In this document: positions 25,306-38,744 of the stretch, piece after piece | Numbering within the stretch: position 1 is the first letter of the stretch | Layout of the letters: each line of letters starts with the position of its first letter | Assembly: GCF_002965065.1 (NCBI RefSeq) | Contig: NZ_PTRE01000084.1 | Coordinates: 1-50,116, forward strand | DNA from: Escherichia sp. MOD1-EC7003 | Lineage (GTDB): Bacteria > Pseudomonadota > Gammaproteobacteria > Enterobacterales > Enterobacteriaceae | Direction: 5' to 3' | Length of the DNA stretch: 50,116 bases | The notes under the pieces: model-generated | Database searches by the model: none | The model's input: the letters and a program-made list of their open reading frames with translations, nothing else | What the model was told of the DNA's origin: nothing | Made by a program: the position numbers and the translations under genes

Positions 25306-26775
25306 ATGTCTAGTCAATATTTACGTATTTTCCAACAGCCACGTTCAGCCATATTGCTGATCCTGGGTTTTGCTTCCGGGCTGCCGCTCGCCCTGACATC
25401 CGGCACCTTACAGGCGTGGATGACGGTTGAGAATATCGATCTCAAAACCATTGGTTTCTTCTCTCTGGTAGGCCAGGCTTACGTCTTTAAATTCCTCTGG
25501 TCACCGCTGATGGACCGCTACACGCCCCCGTTTTTTGGGCGGCGACGCGGTTGGTTGCTCGCCACGCAAATCCTGTTATTAGTCGCCATTGCGGCGATGG
25601 GGTTTCTCGAACCAGGCACCCAACTCCGCTGGATGGCGGCACTGGCAGTGGTGATCGCTTTTTGCTCTGCCTCCCAGGATATTGTCTTCGATGCGTGGAA
25701 AACCGATGTGCTCCCGGCAGAAGAACGTGGTGCGGGTGCGGCAATCAGCGTGCTGGGGTATCGTCTGGGGATGCTGGTTTCCGGCGGCTTAGCCCTGTGG
25801 CTGGCAGATAAATGGCTGGGCTGGCAGGGCATGTACTGGTTGATGGCGGCGCTGTTGATCCCCTGTATTATCGCGACGTTGCTTGCACCAGAACCAACCG
25901 ACACCATTCCTGTGCCAAAAACGCTGGAACAAGCGGTTGTTGCCCCCCTGCGAGATTTCTTTGGTCGCAATAATGCCTGGATTATTTTGCTTCTTATCGT
26001 GCTGTATAAGCTGGGTGACGCATTCGCCATGAGCCTGACCACCACGTTTTTGATTCGTGGCATCGGATTTGACGCGGGTGAAGTAGGTGTGGTTAACAAA
26101 ACGCTTGGCTTACTGGCGACTATTGTTGGCGCGTTGTACGGCGGGATTCTGATGCAGCGCCTGTCGCTGTTCCGTGCACTGCTAATTTTCGGCATTTTGC
26201 AAGGTGCGTCTAACGCCGGTTACTGGCTACTGTCGATTACTGATAAGCATCTCTTCAGCATGGGCGCAGCCGTCTTTTTCGAAAATCTCTGTGGCGGGAT
26301 GGGGACCTCAGCCTTTGTAGCGCTGTTAATGACGCTGTGTAACAAGTCATTTTCCGCGACTCAGTTTGCCCTGCTCTCAGCGCTTTCTGCTGTAGGGCGA
26401 GTTTATGTCGGCCCCGTGGCGGGTTGGTTTGTTGAATCACACGGCTGGTCAACATTCTATCTGTTCTCTGTCGCTGCCGCCGTACCAGGGCTTATTTTGC
26501 TGCTGGTTTGTCGCCAGACGCTTGAATATACAAGGTTAAATGACAACTTTATCCCCCGTACCGAGTATCCGGCAGGTTATGCTTTTGCCATGTGGACACT
26601 GGCGGCGGGCGTCAGCCTGTTGGCCGTGTGGTTACTGCTGTTGATGCTGGACACGCTGGACTTGACGCACTTCTCTTTCCTGCCGGCTCTGCTGGAAGCC
26701 GGGGTTTTAGTCGCTCTCTCTGGCGTCGTGCTTGGTGGTTTACTGGATTATCTGGCACTACGAAAACGCACCTGA
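25306..26775 (+). CDS. ampG: Muropeptide permease AmpG
   Basis: A 489-residue major-facilitator permease with 14 predicted membrane helices that imports GlcNAc-anhydro-MurNAc peptides for cell-wall recycling. Protein features include LILGFASGLPLALTSGTLQA in helix 1, QDIVFDAWKTDVL and GYRLGMLVSGG. The extreme C-terminus ends LRKRT. The known protein ends LRKTHLT (491 residues); the sequence shows how: an AAAA run at 26762-26765 replaces AAAAA, so TGA is read at once, and in the shifted frame codons ACG-CAC-CTG-ACG lead to TAA. Only the last residues of the cytosolic tail change, so function should be kept. Confidence 0.95.
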   Translation: MSSQYLRIFQQPRSAILLILGFASGLPLALTSGTLQAWMTVENIDLKTIGFFSLVGQAYVFKFLWSPLMDRYTPPFFGRRRGWLLATQILLLVAIAAMGFLEPGTQLRWMAALAVVIAFCSASQDIVFDAWKTDVLPAEERGAGAAISVLGYRLGMLVSGGLALWLADKWLGWQGMYWLMAALLIPCIIATLLAPEPTDTIPVPKTLEQAVVAPLRDFFGRNNAWIILLLIVLYKLGDAFAMSLTTTFLIRGIGFDAGEVGVVNKTLGLLATIVGALYGGILMQRLSLFRALLIFGILQGASNAGYWLLSITDKHLFSMGAAVFFENLCGGMGTSAFVALLMTLCNKSFSATQFALLSALSAVGRVYVGPVAGWFVESHGWSTFYLFSVAAAVPGLILLLVCRQTLEYTRLNDNFIPRTEYPAGYAFAMWTLAAGVSLLAVWLLLLMLDTLDLTHFSFLPALLEAGVLVALSGVVLGGLLDYLALRKRT

Positions 26776-27160
26776 CGTAATCTGTAAATATTATTTAGCC
26801 GTAGTAATCACTCGCCGTCATTATTATGGCTAAATAAACATCACTATCGTTTATTAATATTTGTCCTTTTGTGCGGCTTAGTTTTTGGAAATTATTTGCG
26901 TAATTTATGAATTCTATTTTTTTACACGATTCAGCTAATAAATTTTTATTTTCTCACGTCTTAATTATCACCTTAATGATAACCAATTGTTAGATAATTG
27001 TTTTATTGCGCATTGGTTATACCTATTGCCCGCTCAGACGCCTTCTACTTTCCCCTTTCGTTATAACGCCCTTTTGCAACAGCTTCTTAAAATCAATTTG
27101 ATACATTTTGCAACATATGCGACAAAGCAGCCAAACCAAAGTAACAAAAATTTAATTGTG
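26776..27160. other. Intergenic region between ampG and cyoA
   Basis: AT-rich spacer without a supported gene. Just past ampG there is an imperfect inverted repeat, TTATTTAGCC (26791-26800) and GGCTAAATAA (26828-26837), whose arms extend to 16 bases with two mismatches inward; it may end the ampG transcript, but there is no U run. The remainder is the upstream control region of cyoA, where ArcA and Fnr are known to act in E. coli; I did not mark individual sites. Confidence 0.6.
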
Positions 27161-27189
27161 TTTACAGTAATGTAACCTTCCCGTAAGAT
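27161..27189 (+). promoter_or_regulatory. Promoter of the cyo operon
   Basis: TTTACA (27161-27166) and TAAGAT (27184-27189) are separated by 17 bp, a good sigma70 match, with a leader of about 43 nt to the cyoA ATG. The Shine-Dalgarno is the TTGAGG stretch just upstream of the start. Confidence 0.7.
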
Positions 27190-27238
27190 GCCCACACACT
27201 TTAAACGCCACCAGATCCCGTGGAATTGAGGTCGTTAA

Positions 27239-28186
<948 letters not shown>

Positions 28187-28195
28187 AGGGGTTGA

Positions 28196-31132
<2,937 letters not shown>

Positions 31133-31143
31133 GAGCGGCGGTT

Positions 31144-32034
31144 ATGATGTTTAAGCAATACCTGCAAGTAACGAAACCAGGCATCATCTTTGGCAACCTG
31201 ATCTCGGTGATAGGGGGATTTCTGCTGGCCTCAAAGGGCAGCATTGATTATCCCTTGTTTATCTACACGCTGGTTGGGGTATCACTGGTTGTGGCGTCAG
31301 GTTGTGTGTTTAACAACTACATCGACAGGGATATCGACAGAAAGATGGAAAGGACGAAGAATCGGGTGCTGGTTAAAGGCCTGATCTCTCCTGCTGTCTC
31401 GCTGGTGTACGCTACCTTGCTAGGCTTTGCTGGCTTTATGCTGCTGTGGTTTGGCGCGAATCCGCTGGCCTGCTGGCTGGGGGTGATGGGCTTTGTGGTG
31501 TATGTTGGCGTTTATAGCCTGTACATGAAACGCCACTCTGTCTACGGCACGTTGATTGGTTCGCTCTCCGGCGCTGCGCCGCCGGTGATCGGCTACTGTG
31601 CGGTAACCGGCGAGTTCGATAGCGGCGCAGCGATCCTGCTGGCTATCTTCAGCCTGTGGCAGATGCCTCACTCTTATGCCATCGCCATTTTCCGCTTTAA
31701 GGATTATCAGGCGGCAAACATTCCGGTATTGCCAGTAGTAAAAGGCATTTCGGTGGCAAAGAATCACATCACGCTGTATATCATCGCCTTTGCCGTGGCC
31801 ACGCTGATGCTCTCTCTTGGCGGTTACGCCGGGTATAAATATCTGGTGGTTGCCGCAGCGGTTAGCGTCTGGTGGTTAGGCATGGCCCTGCGCGGTTATA
31901 ACGTTGCTGATGATCGAATCTGGGCGCGCAAGCTGTTCGGCTTCTCTATCATCGCCATCACTGCCCTCTCGGTAATGATGTCCGTTGATTTTATGGTGCC
32001 GGATTCGCATACGCTGTTGGCTTCTGTGTGGTAA
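31144..32034 (+). CDS. cyoE: Protoheme IX farnesyltransferase (heme O synthase)
   Basis: A 296-residue UbiA-superfamily prenyltransferase in the inner membrane, with about seven to nine helices, that adds farnesyl to heme b to make heme O for the oxidase encoded upstream. The first Asp-rich motif is [18 protein letters not shown] (about residues 57-74), and the second conserved region contains [21 protein letters not shown] at 31144 is the first of two consecutive Met codons, preceded by AGAGCGG. It is the last gene of cyoABCDE. Confidence 0.96.
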   Translation: MMFKQYLQVTKPGIIFGNLISVIGGFLLASKGSIDYPLFIYTLVGVSLVVASGCVFNNYIDRDIDRKMERTKNRVLVKGLISPAVSLVYATLLGFAGFMLLWFGANPLACWLGVMGFVVYVGVYSLYMKRHSVYGTLIGSLSGAAPPVIGYCAVTGEFDSGAAILLAIFSLWQMPHSYAIAIFRFKDYQAANIPVLPVVKGISVAKNHITLYIIAFAVATLMLSLGGYAGYKYLVVAAAVSVWWLGMALRGYNVADDRIWARKLFGFSIIAITALSVMMSVDFMVPDSHTLLASVW

Positions 32035-32058
32035 ACGCGCGAAATCTCATAAAGATAA

Positions 32059-32092
32059 ACGCTCCGAATGTCACATTCGGGGCGTTTTTTAT
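32059..32092 (+). terminator. Terminator after cyoE
   Basis: CGCTCCGAATG and CATTCGGGGCG pair with a TCA loop (one G-T pair), followed by TTTTTT. It lies 25 bp past the cyoE stop and ends the cyo operon at the edge of the accessory islet. Confidence 0.9.
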
Positions 32093-32100
32093 TACGCTAA

Positions 32101-33186
32101 TTACAAGGCGCTACGATCGGGCGCAAGGCCAACCAGTGAGCCATAAATCAAAGCGCCCAGCAAAATTGATTTCTCATTGGCAATAAACGGATTCGAATGT
32201 AGCGGGTTACAGATCCCTTTCGCATGGTCGCCACTGCCTAAAAAGAAAAATGCGCCGGGCCGTTCTTCAAGGAAATACGAAAAGTCTTCGGAGCCTACCA
32301 TCGGCGGTAAATCCGTCAATACTCCCTCGTCACCCAGCAGCTGGCGACTGGCATCAATTAAATCCTGCGTCGCCTGGCGGTGGTTATTAATTGCCGGATA
32401 CCCCCTGATATCAAGTTCAACTTTAAATCCACGGTGGCGCGACTCCTCAAGTTCATTTTTGAACTTTTCCATCAGCGTGGTATGCACATCTTTATCAAAA
32501 GAGCGGATTGATCCCTGAAACTCAGCATTACGCGCCAGAATATTTGGCGCTTCGCCGGCCTTCAACATACACGTTGAGATAAGCGCAGGTTTATTCGGAT
32601 CGATATTGTCCGTAATAATACTTCTGAACGAACTGAGTAAGCGTACAGCCTCTGAAAGGGCATCCAGTCCGAGATGAGGGGCAGAAGCGTGTGCGCTCTT
32701 CCCTTCGATAGTCACCTTAAACTGATCGCCATTCGAGGACATAATGCCAGGATGAACGGAGATTTTGCCATAATCGATCTGCGGATCATTATGTAAACCA
32801 TACACCCGTTCAACACCGTTCAGGCAGCCGGCCTCCACCATCCCTTTCGCCCCACCGCGAAACATTTCTTCGGAGGGTTGAAAAAGGAAACGAATATTAT
32901 ATTTCAGGCGATCTTTGCAATCGCTCATCATGCGTGCAGCAGTCAATGATACTGCCATATGAATATCATGCCCGCAGAGATGCGCAGCACCAGGATTAGC
33001 AGACGTCACGACCTCGCCACTTTTTTCTTCTGCAGGCAAAGCGTCCATATCGGCACGAAAAGCGATAGTCTGAAAATGATCATTTACCTGTAAATCGGCG
33101 TAAAAACCCGTCTCAAAGCAATCGGTGATTTTATAACCCCATTGTTCCAGTTGCTGAATACAGTAACGCCGGGTTTCATGCTCTTC
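32101..33186 (-). pseudogene. 5'-truncated M20-family amidohydrolase/peptidase
   Basis: About 361 residues of a zinc-dependent M20/amidohydrolase-type enzyme (the family that includes N-acyl amino acid amidohydrolases and IAA-amino acid hydrolases), normally near 390 long. Metal-site motifs survive: HLCGHDIHM, FLFQPSEEMFRGG, the His of YGLHNDP and the C-terminal GSEDFSYFLEERPGAFFFLG with a final His. The frame stays open upstream of the first ATG (33048) through AFRADM and on to EEHETRRYCIQQLEQWGY, which is clearly protein homology, and then stops matching near 33187 without any start codon. So the start and about 30 residues are missing. Starting at 33048 would lose further conserved residues. 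Substrate cannot be told. It shares its truncation point with the LysR remnant on the other strand. Confidence 0.8.
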
Positions 33187-33190
33187 ACGG

Positions 33191-33666
33191 CCCGCACGGT
33201 GGGTACTACCACAAACGGATATGGGCTATTACCAGGCGTTATTTGAATTATTTGAGCATAACGTCGTCAATACCGATCGCGTCGTACGCACTGACTCCGT
33301 CATTACTATCTATACTCGTCATACTTCAAGTTGCATGTGCTGCGACTGCGTTCGCTCACCCCAGTCACTTACTTATGTAAGCTCCTGGGGATTCACTCGC
33401 TTGCCGCCTTCCTGCAACTCGAATTATTTAGAGTATATAATCTGGTGGCTCATGCTGAATTTCTCAGCGTGCTGGCAAAAGCCATGTCGACGCCTTTTAA
33501 TAATGAAAACTTTATTGAGCTGCCGATAAGAGAACATCTTCCGCTTGCGCGTTACGCACTTGTTTATCCCAAAAACAGACGAGTGGGCAATGAAACAGAA
33601 GCGATCATCAACTTAGTGAAGAATCATCCGTACCATTTATACCGTGGATTCAATCCAATAACTTAG
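33191..33666 (+). pseudogene. LysR-family regulator remnant split by a small repeat element
   Basis: The frame ARWVLPQTDMGYYQALFELF onward is the C-terminal effector-domain part of a LysR-type regulator. It is interrupted after ITIY by a 123-bp repeat and resumes in another frame with NLVAHAEFLSVLAKAMSTPF, ending HLYRGFNPIT and TAG at 33664-33666. Removing the repeat and one TA restores a continuous frame of about 117 residues, roughly the last third of a normal regulator. The DNA-binding domain is absent. Two independent lesions therefore inactivate it. It was probably the divergent regulator of the M20 gene, an arrangement common for LysR genes. Confidence 0.75.
33313..33435 (+). repeat. 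RSA-like miniature inverted-repeat element, 123 bp (copy A)
   Basis: The ends are imperfect inverted repeats: TACTCGTCATACTTCAAGTT on the left, and TACTCTAAATAATTCGAGTT when the right end is read on the other strand. TA dinucleotides flank it (33311-33312 and 33436-33437), and excising the element with one TA rejoins the LysR frame. It codes for nothing recognisable. It resembles the RSA repeats catalogued in E. coli, an attribution made from memory. A longer, inverted copy lies at 43468-43668. Confidence 0.82.
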
Positions 33667-33726
33667 CGGCCAGGGGCGCGCATTGTCCTTTTTTTGCATG
33701 AGCACATTCACCAGCATCCTGAGAAC

Positions 33727-34668
33727 TTAAAGTTTCTGGTGAATTGCCCCCGCTTTAAGCAGCTCCACATCCTTACCGTTAATGGTCGCCGTTGCGGCAA
33801 CGATTGTCGTCTTAATATTTGCACAAGATTTTCGCGCAAAGTCCGCTTTATAAAGAATAAGAGATGAATTACTGGTAAATGAACCAAACACGTAATCAGT
33901 AAAATTAATATTCAGCCGGTTTAAGCCGAAAGGCGCGAAGCCAACCGTTTGGTTAGTCTCCTTGCCGGAAGGGCTACGGATGCTGAACGTCACGCGAAGA
34001 TTGGCCACTTCGCCTAATTTATTGGTTTTGGCAAAGAGGCTTTCCATGCAGGAAAAACTCTCACCCATAAAATTATCCCGCATACCGGACCCGGTAACAG
34101 TAAGCACGGGTAACGTATTATCTACCGTTTTTCTGTCAATCATGTCTTTTCGACAGGCGGCAAGAAAGTCTTTCGGAGCATCATACGCATAAATATGCAC
34201 CCCCTTTGCAAGATATTCCTTCGCTTTAATGCAATCCACCTCAACATACTGACCATTAGCGTACATCATGCCCAGCCAAGACCATGCAAAACTTACACCT
34301 TGTTGCGCGGCCTGATTAAATAACGCATACGCTTTGGCATAATCCACCCGCACCAGCTCACCGTCGTAGTAGATTTTCCCCAGCGCTAACTGAGCTTCTC
34401 CATCACCTTGCTTTGCGGCTAACTCGAACCATTTAATCGCTTCCTGAACGTCGGGTTTGGTATCATAGCGAGGCTGATAATATTCCCAGCCTAACAGGCT
34501 CTGCGCGTCGACATCCCCCAACTCAGCCATTTTATGCAGTGTACTTATAACATCGGGCGCAGTTTTTTCACCGTATATGCTGTCATACAATTCATGCGCT
34601 TTCTCGCTTGCCAATGAGCCTTGTGACACCATCAGCATTAAGGACAATATTGTCCTTTTAGTTAACAT
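33727..34668 (-). CDS. Secreted Sel1-repeat protein, unknown function
   Basis: A 313-residue exported protein. The signal peptide MLTKRTILSLMLMVSQGSLA is cleaved before SEKAHE; there is no lipobox. Sel1-like repeats (about residues 35-145) include DAQSLLGWEYYQPR, EAIKWFELAAKQGDGEAQLA and YAKAYALFNQAAQQG, helical repeats that bind other proteins. The last 150 residues (from about VDNTLPVLTVTGSG) look beta-rich, have a few Cys and match no domain I recognise. I chose ATG at 34668 because AAAGG lies at proper spacing and a signal peptide begins there; the frame also opens at 34704. No function is assigned. It is not part of this locus in K-12 as I recall, and its flanks are AT-rich. Confidence 0.8.
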   Translation of the reverse strand: MLTKRTILSLMLMVSQGSLASEKAHELYDSIYGEKTAPDVISTLHKMAELGDVDAQSLLGWEYYQPRYDTKPDVQEAIKWFELAAKQGDGEAQLALGKIYYDGELVRVDYAKAYALFNQAAQQGVSFAWSWLGMMYANGQYVEVDCIKAKEYLAKGVHIYAYDAPKDFLAACRKDMIDRKTVDNTLPVLTVTGSGMRDNFMGESFSCMESLFAKTNKLGEVANLRVTFSIRSPSGKETNQTVGFAPFGLNRLNINFTDYVFGSFTSNSSLILYKADFARKSCANIKTTIVAATATINGKDVELLKAGAIHQKL

Positions 34669-34741
34669 AGATACCTTTATACCTGCCCTGTTATATATTT
34701 CCATAGTGTTTAACCACCAAACATCTGTTTAGTGAATAAAT

Positions 34742-34747
34742 ATTATA
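34742..34747 (-). promoter_or_regulatory. Candidate -10 of the Sel1-protein gene
   Basis: On the minus strand TGGTATAATA contains a perfect TATAAT (34747-34742) with an upstream TGG resembling an extended -10. No strong -35 is visible. It would give a leader of about 67 nt. Confidence 0.5.
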
Positions 34748-35075
34748 CCATAAAGGTCCAGGTAATAAGTACATATTTAGCCTGAAACATTATCATCCAT
34801 GCCATCAACACGTTTATTTATTGAGATAAAAACAGCATATTCGCCGGATAAAAAATGCATACACCAATCAAGAAATAATATTATTACTTTTGAGGCAAAA
34901 TCATTTTTCTTAAGAGTTCGTTATTTTCAACATATAAAGCATTCATTTAATGAATGCGAAAAAATCATACCGGCCCCACAAATTACTCTCCTCTGTAATA
35001 TTTTCTCATTAACACTCTGTTTACCCAACATGCGCTCCGCACTACACTATGTGGGCAATTTTTTAAGAGGTGGTA
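34748..35075. other. AT-rich intergenic region before yajR
   Basis: Leader region of yajR and of the divergent Sel1-protein gene. It contains a near-perfect palindrome, GCATTCATTTAATGAATGC (34939-34957), a possible operator. A 96-codon open frame (34799-35089) overlaps the yajR start in another frame and resembles no protein, so I leave it out. Confidence 0.55.
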
Positions 35076-36440
35076 ATGAACGATTATAAAATGACGCCAG
35101 CGGAGCGGCGCGCGACCTGGGGTTTAGGAACCGTATTTTCATTGCGCATGCTGGGCATGTTTATGGTTCTGCCGGTTCTGACCACATATGGTATGACCCT
35201 GCAAGGTGCCAGCGAAGCATTAATAGGCATTGCCATTGGTATTTATGGTCTGACTCAGGCCGTTTTTCAGATTCCGTTTGGCCTGCTTTCCGACCGTATT
35301 GGTCGCAAACCATTAATCGTCGGCGGGCTGGCGGTGTTTGCCGCCGGTAGCGTTATCGCTGCGCTTTCCGACTCTATCTGGGGAATTATTTTGGGCCGGG
35401 CGTTACAAGGCTCAGGAGCGATTGCCGCTGCCGTTATGGCGCTGCTTTCCGATCTCACGCGCGAACAAAACCGCACCAAAGCGATGGCATTTATCGGTGT
35501 AAGTTTTGGCATTACCTTCGCCATTGCGATGGTGCTTGGCCCGATCATTACTCACAAACTTGGGCTACACGCACTGTTCTGGATGATTGCTATTCTGGCA
35601 ACGACCGGCATTGCGTTGACCATTTGGGTTGTTCCCAACAGCAGCACGCACGTACTCAATCGTGAATCCGGGATGGTGAAAGGCAGTTTTAGTAAAGTGC
35701 TGGCAGAACCGCGGCTGCTGAAACTCAACTTCGGCATTATGTGTCTGCACATGCTTCTGATGTCGACGTTTGTTGCCCTGCCAGGGCAACTTGCTGGCGC
35801 AGGTTTTCCGGCGGCTGAACACTGGAAGGTCTACCTGGCGACGATGCTAATCGCCTTTGGCTCGGTCGTGCCTTTCATTATCTATGCCGAAGTTAAGCGT
35901 AAGATGAAGCAAGTCTTTGTCTTCAGCGTCGGACTGATCGTGGTTGCGGAAATTGTACTGTGGAACGCACAAACGCAATTCTGGCAACTTGTGGCCGGCG
36001 TACAGCTTTTCTTTGTGGCGTTTAATTTAATGGAAGCTCTCCTGCCCTCACTTATCAGTAAAGAGTCGCCAGCGGGTTACAAAGGTACGGCGATGGGCGT
36101 TTACTCCACCAGCCAGTTTCTTGGCGTGGCGATTGGCGGTTCGCTGGGCGGCTGGATTGACGGCATGTTTGACGGTCAGGGGGTATTTCTCGCTGGCGCA
36201 ATGCTGGCCGCAGTGTGGCTGGCAGTCGCCAGTACCATGAAAGAACCGCCGTATGTCAGCAGTTTGCGCATTGAAATCCCGGCAAACCTTGCCGCAAACG
36301 ATGCGTTAAAAGTGCGTTTGCTGGAGACCGCCGGTGTCAAAGAAGTGTTGATTGCAGAACAAGAACATTCAGCTTATGTGAAAATCGACAGCAAAGTGAC
36401 GAATCGCTTTGAGGTTGAACAGGCCATTCGTCAGGCATAA
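35076..36440 (+). CDS. yajR: MFS transporter YajR
   Basis: A 454-residue major-facilitator (DHA1-type) transporter with 12 membrane helices followed by a cytosolic C-terminal YAM domain (about 388-454, from SSLRIEIPANLAAND), the ferredoxin-like fold special to YajR. Motif A GLLSDRIGRKPLIVGG is intact between helices 2 and 3. It behaves as a proton-driven exporter; its natural substrate is not settled. ATG at 35076 is preceded by AAGAGGTG; a GTG six bases upstream in frame is less likely. It is convergent with yajQ. Confidence 0.95.
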   Translation: MNDYKMTPAERRATWGLGTVFSLRMLGMFMVLPVLTTYGMTLQGASEALIGIAIGIYGLTQAVFQIPFGLLSDRIGRKPLIVGGLAVFAAGSVIAALSDSIWGIILGRALQGSGAIAAAVMALLSDLTREQNRTKAMAFIGVSFGITFAIAMVLGPIITHKLGLHALFWMIAILATTGIALTIWVVPNSSTHVLNRESGMVKGSFSKVLAEPRLLKLNFGIMCLHMLLMSTFVALPGQLAGAGFPAAEHWKVYLATMLIAFGSVVPFIIYAEVKRKMKQVFVFSVGLIVVAEIVLWNAQTQFWQLVAGVQLFFVAFNLMEALLPSLISKESPAGYKGTAMGVYSTSQFLGVAIGGSLGGWIDGMFDGQGVFLAGAMLAAVWLAVASTMKEPPYVSSLRIEIPANLAANDALKVRLLETAGVKEVLIAEQEHSAYVKIDSKVTNRFEVEQAIRQA

Positions 36441-36455
36441 AAAACGAGCCTAATT

Positions 36456-36542
36456 GCCTGATACGCTACGCTTATCAGGCCTACAAAGTTCCTGAGTTAC
36501 AAACCTTTGTAGGCCGAATTAGACGTTCATGCCGCATCTGAC
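36456..36542. repeat. BIME between yajR and yajQ
   Basis: Two diverged REP units in inverted orientation: GCCTGATACGC ... GCTTATCAGGCCTAC (36456-36484) and GTAGGCCGAATTAGACGTTC ... GCCGCATCTGAC (36509-36542). They lie between convergent stops. Confidence 0.75.
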
Positions 36543-36567
36543 ATGAACAAAACGCACATTGTCGCGA

Positions 36568-37059
36568 TTAATCGCGGAAGTTTTTAAACTGGAACGGCTG
36601 ACCGAGATCGCCACCACGTACCATCGCCATCACTGCCTGCAAATCATCACGAGATTTGCCCGTTACGCGGATCTCATCGCCCTGAATTTGCGCCTGCACC
36701 TTCAGTTTGCTGTCTTTGATCATCTTGACGATTTTCTTCTGGGTCGCGCTCTCAATGCCCTGTTTCAGTTTCGCTTCCACAAACCAGGTTTTACCGCTAT
36801 GAACGATATTTTCCGGTACATCCAGCGAACTGCCTTCAATGCCGCGCTTCAGCAGCTTGGCACGCAGAATATCCAGCAACTGATTGACCTGGAAGTCAGA
36901 TTCGCTCAACACTTTGATGGTTTTGCTGGCGTCATTCAGCTCAAATGAGGCTTCAACGTTACGGAAGTCAAAACGGGACTCCACTTCGCGGCTTGCGTTA
37001 TCGACCGCGTTACGTGCTTCCTGAAGATCAACTTCAGAGACAATATCGAAAGATGGCAT
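36568..37059 (-). CDS. yajQ: YajQ family nucleotide-binding protein
   Basis: A 163-residue cytosolic protein with two ferredoxin-like (UPF0234) domains. Relatives in Xanthomonas bind cyclic di-GMP, and E. coli YajQ binds nucleotides and possibly tRNA. The start [20 protein letters not shown] and the end [11 protein letters not shown] are the family termini. ATG at 37059 gives the family length and follows a GGAGAGG-like Shine-Dalgarno (on the minus strand, GGGAGAGGAAA); the open frame continues to 37227 across the control region and is rejected. Confidence 0.94.
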
Positions 37060-37137
37060 CTTTTCCTCTCCCTTCATTTTTGATGCGAAGCATAATACCT
37101 GCAAAGTTAAATAACCGACAGTCCTGCACCCGGATGC

Positions 37138-37183
37138 ATCCCTTAATTGTGCATAGTCGCAACAGCATGCACAATTAAGGGAT
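37138..37183. repeat. Perfect 17-bp inverted repeat between yajQ and panE
   Basis: ATCCCTTAATTGTGCAT (37138-37154) and ATGCACAATTAAGGGAT (37167-37183) are exact reverse complements around a 12-base loop. The element lies in the divergent control region, 79 bp before yajQ and 43 bp before panE. It has the form of an operator or a cruciform/hairpin; no known binding site was recognised. Confidence 0.85.
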
Positions 37184-37226
37184 AGCCTTATTGAACACCC
37201 GGAGTGGTTGCGGGTGAGGAGGAACA

Positions 37227-38691
<1,465 letters not shown>

Positions 38692-38695
38692 TGTT

Positions 38696-38732
38696 AGATG
38701 CGGTAAGCGTCGCATCTGGCCAGATGCGACGT
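38696..38732. repeat. REP-like hairpin between yajL and thiI
   Basis: AGATGCG (38696-38702) pairs with CGCATCT (38711-38717), and the latter is also half of the perfect palindrome CGCATCTGGCCAGATGCG (38711-38728). It lies between convergent stops. Confidence 0.7.
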
Positions 38733-38744
38733 CACAACCACAAA

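Noticed and set aside
33667-33726. Possible small gene between the LysR remnant and the Sel1-protein gene
   Set aside because: Only about 60 bp, no start with a ribosome-binding site and no recognisable peptide.
34799-35089. 96-codon plus-strand open frame before yajR
   Set aside because: AT-rich, no recognisable protein, overlaps the yajR start in another frame, and crosses the palindrome and leader region.
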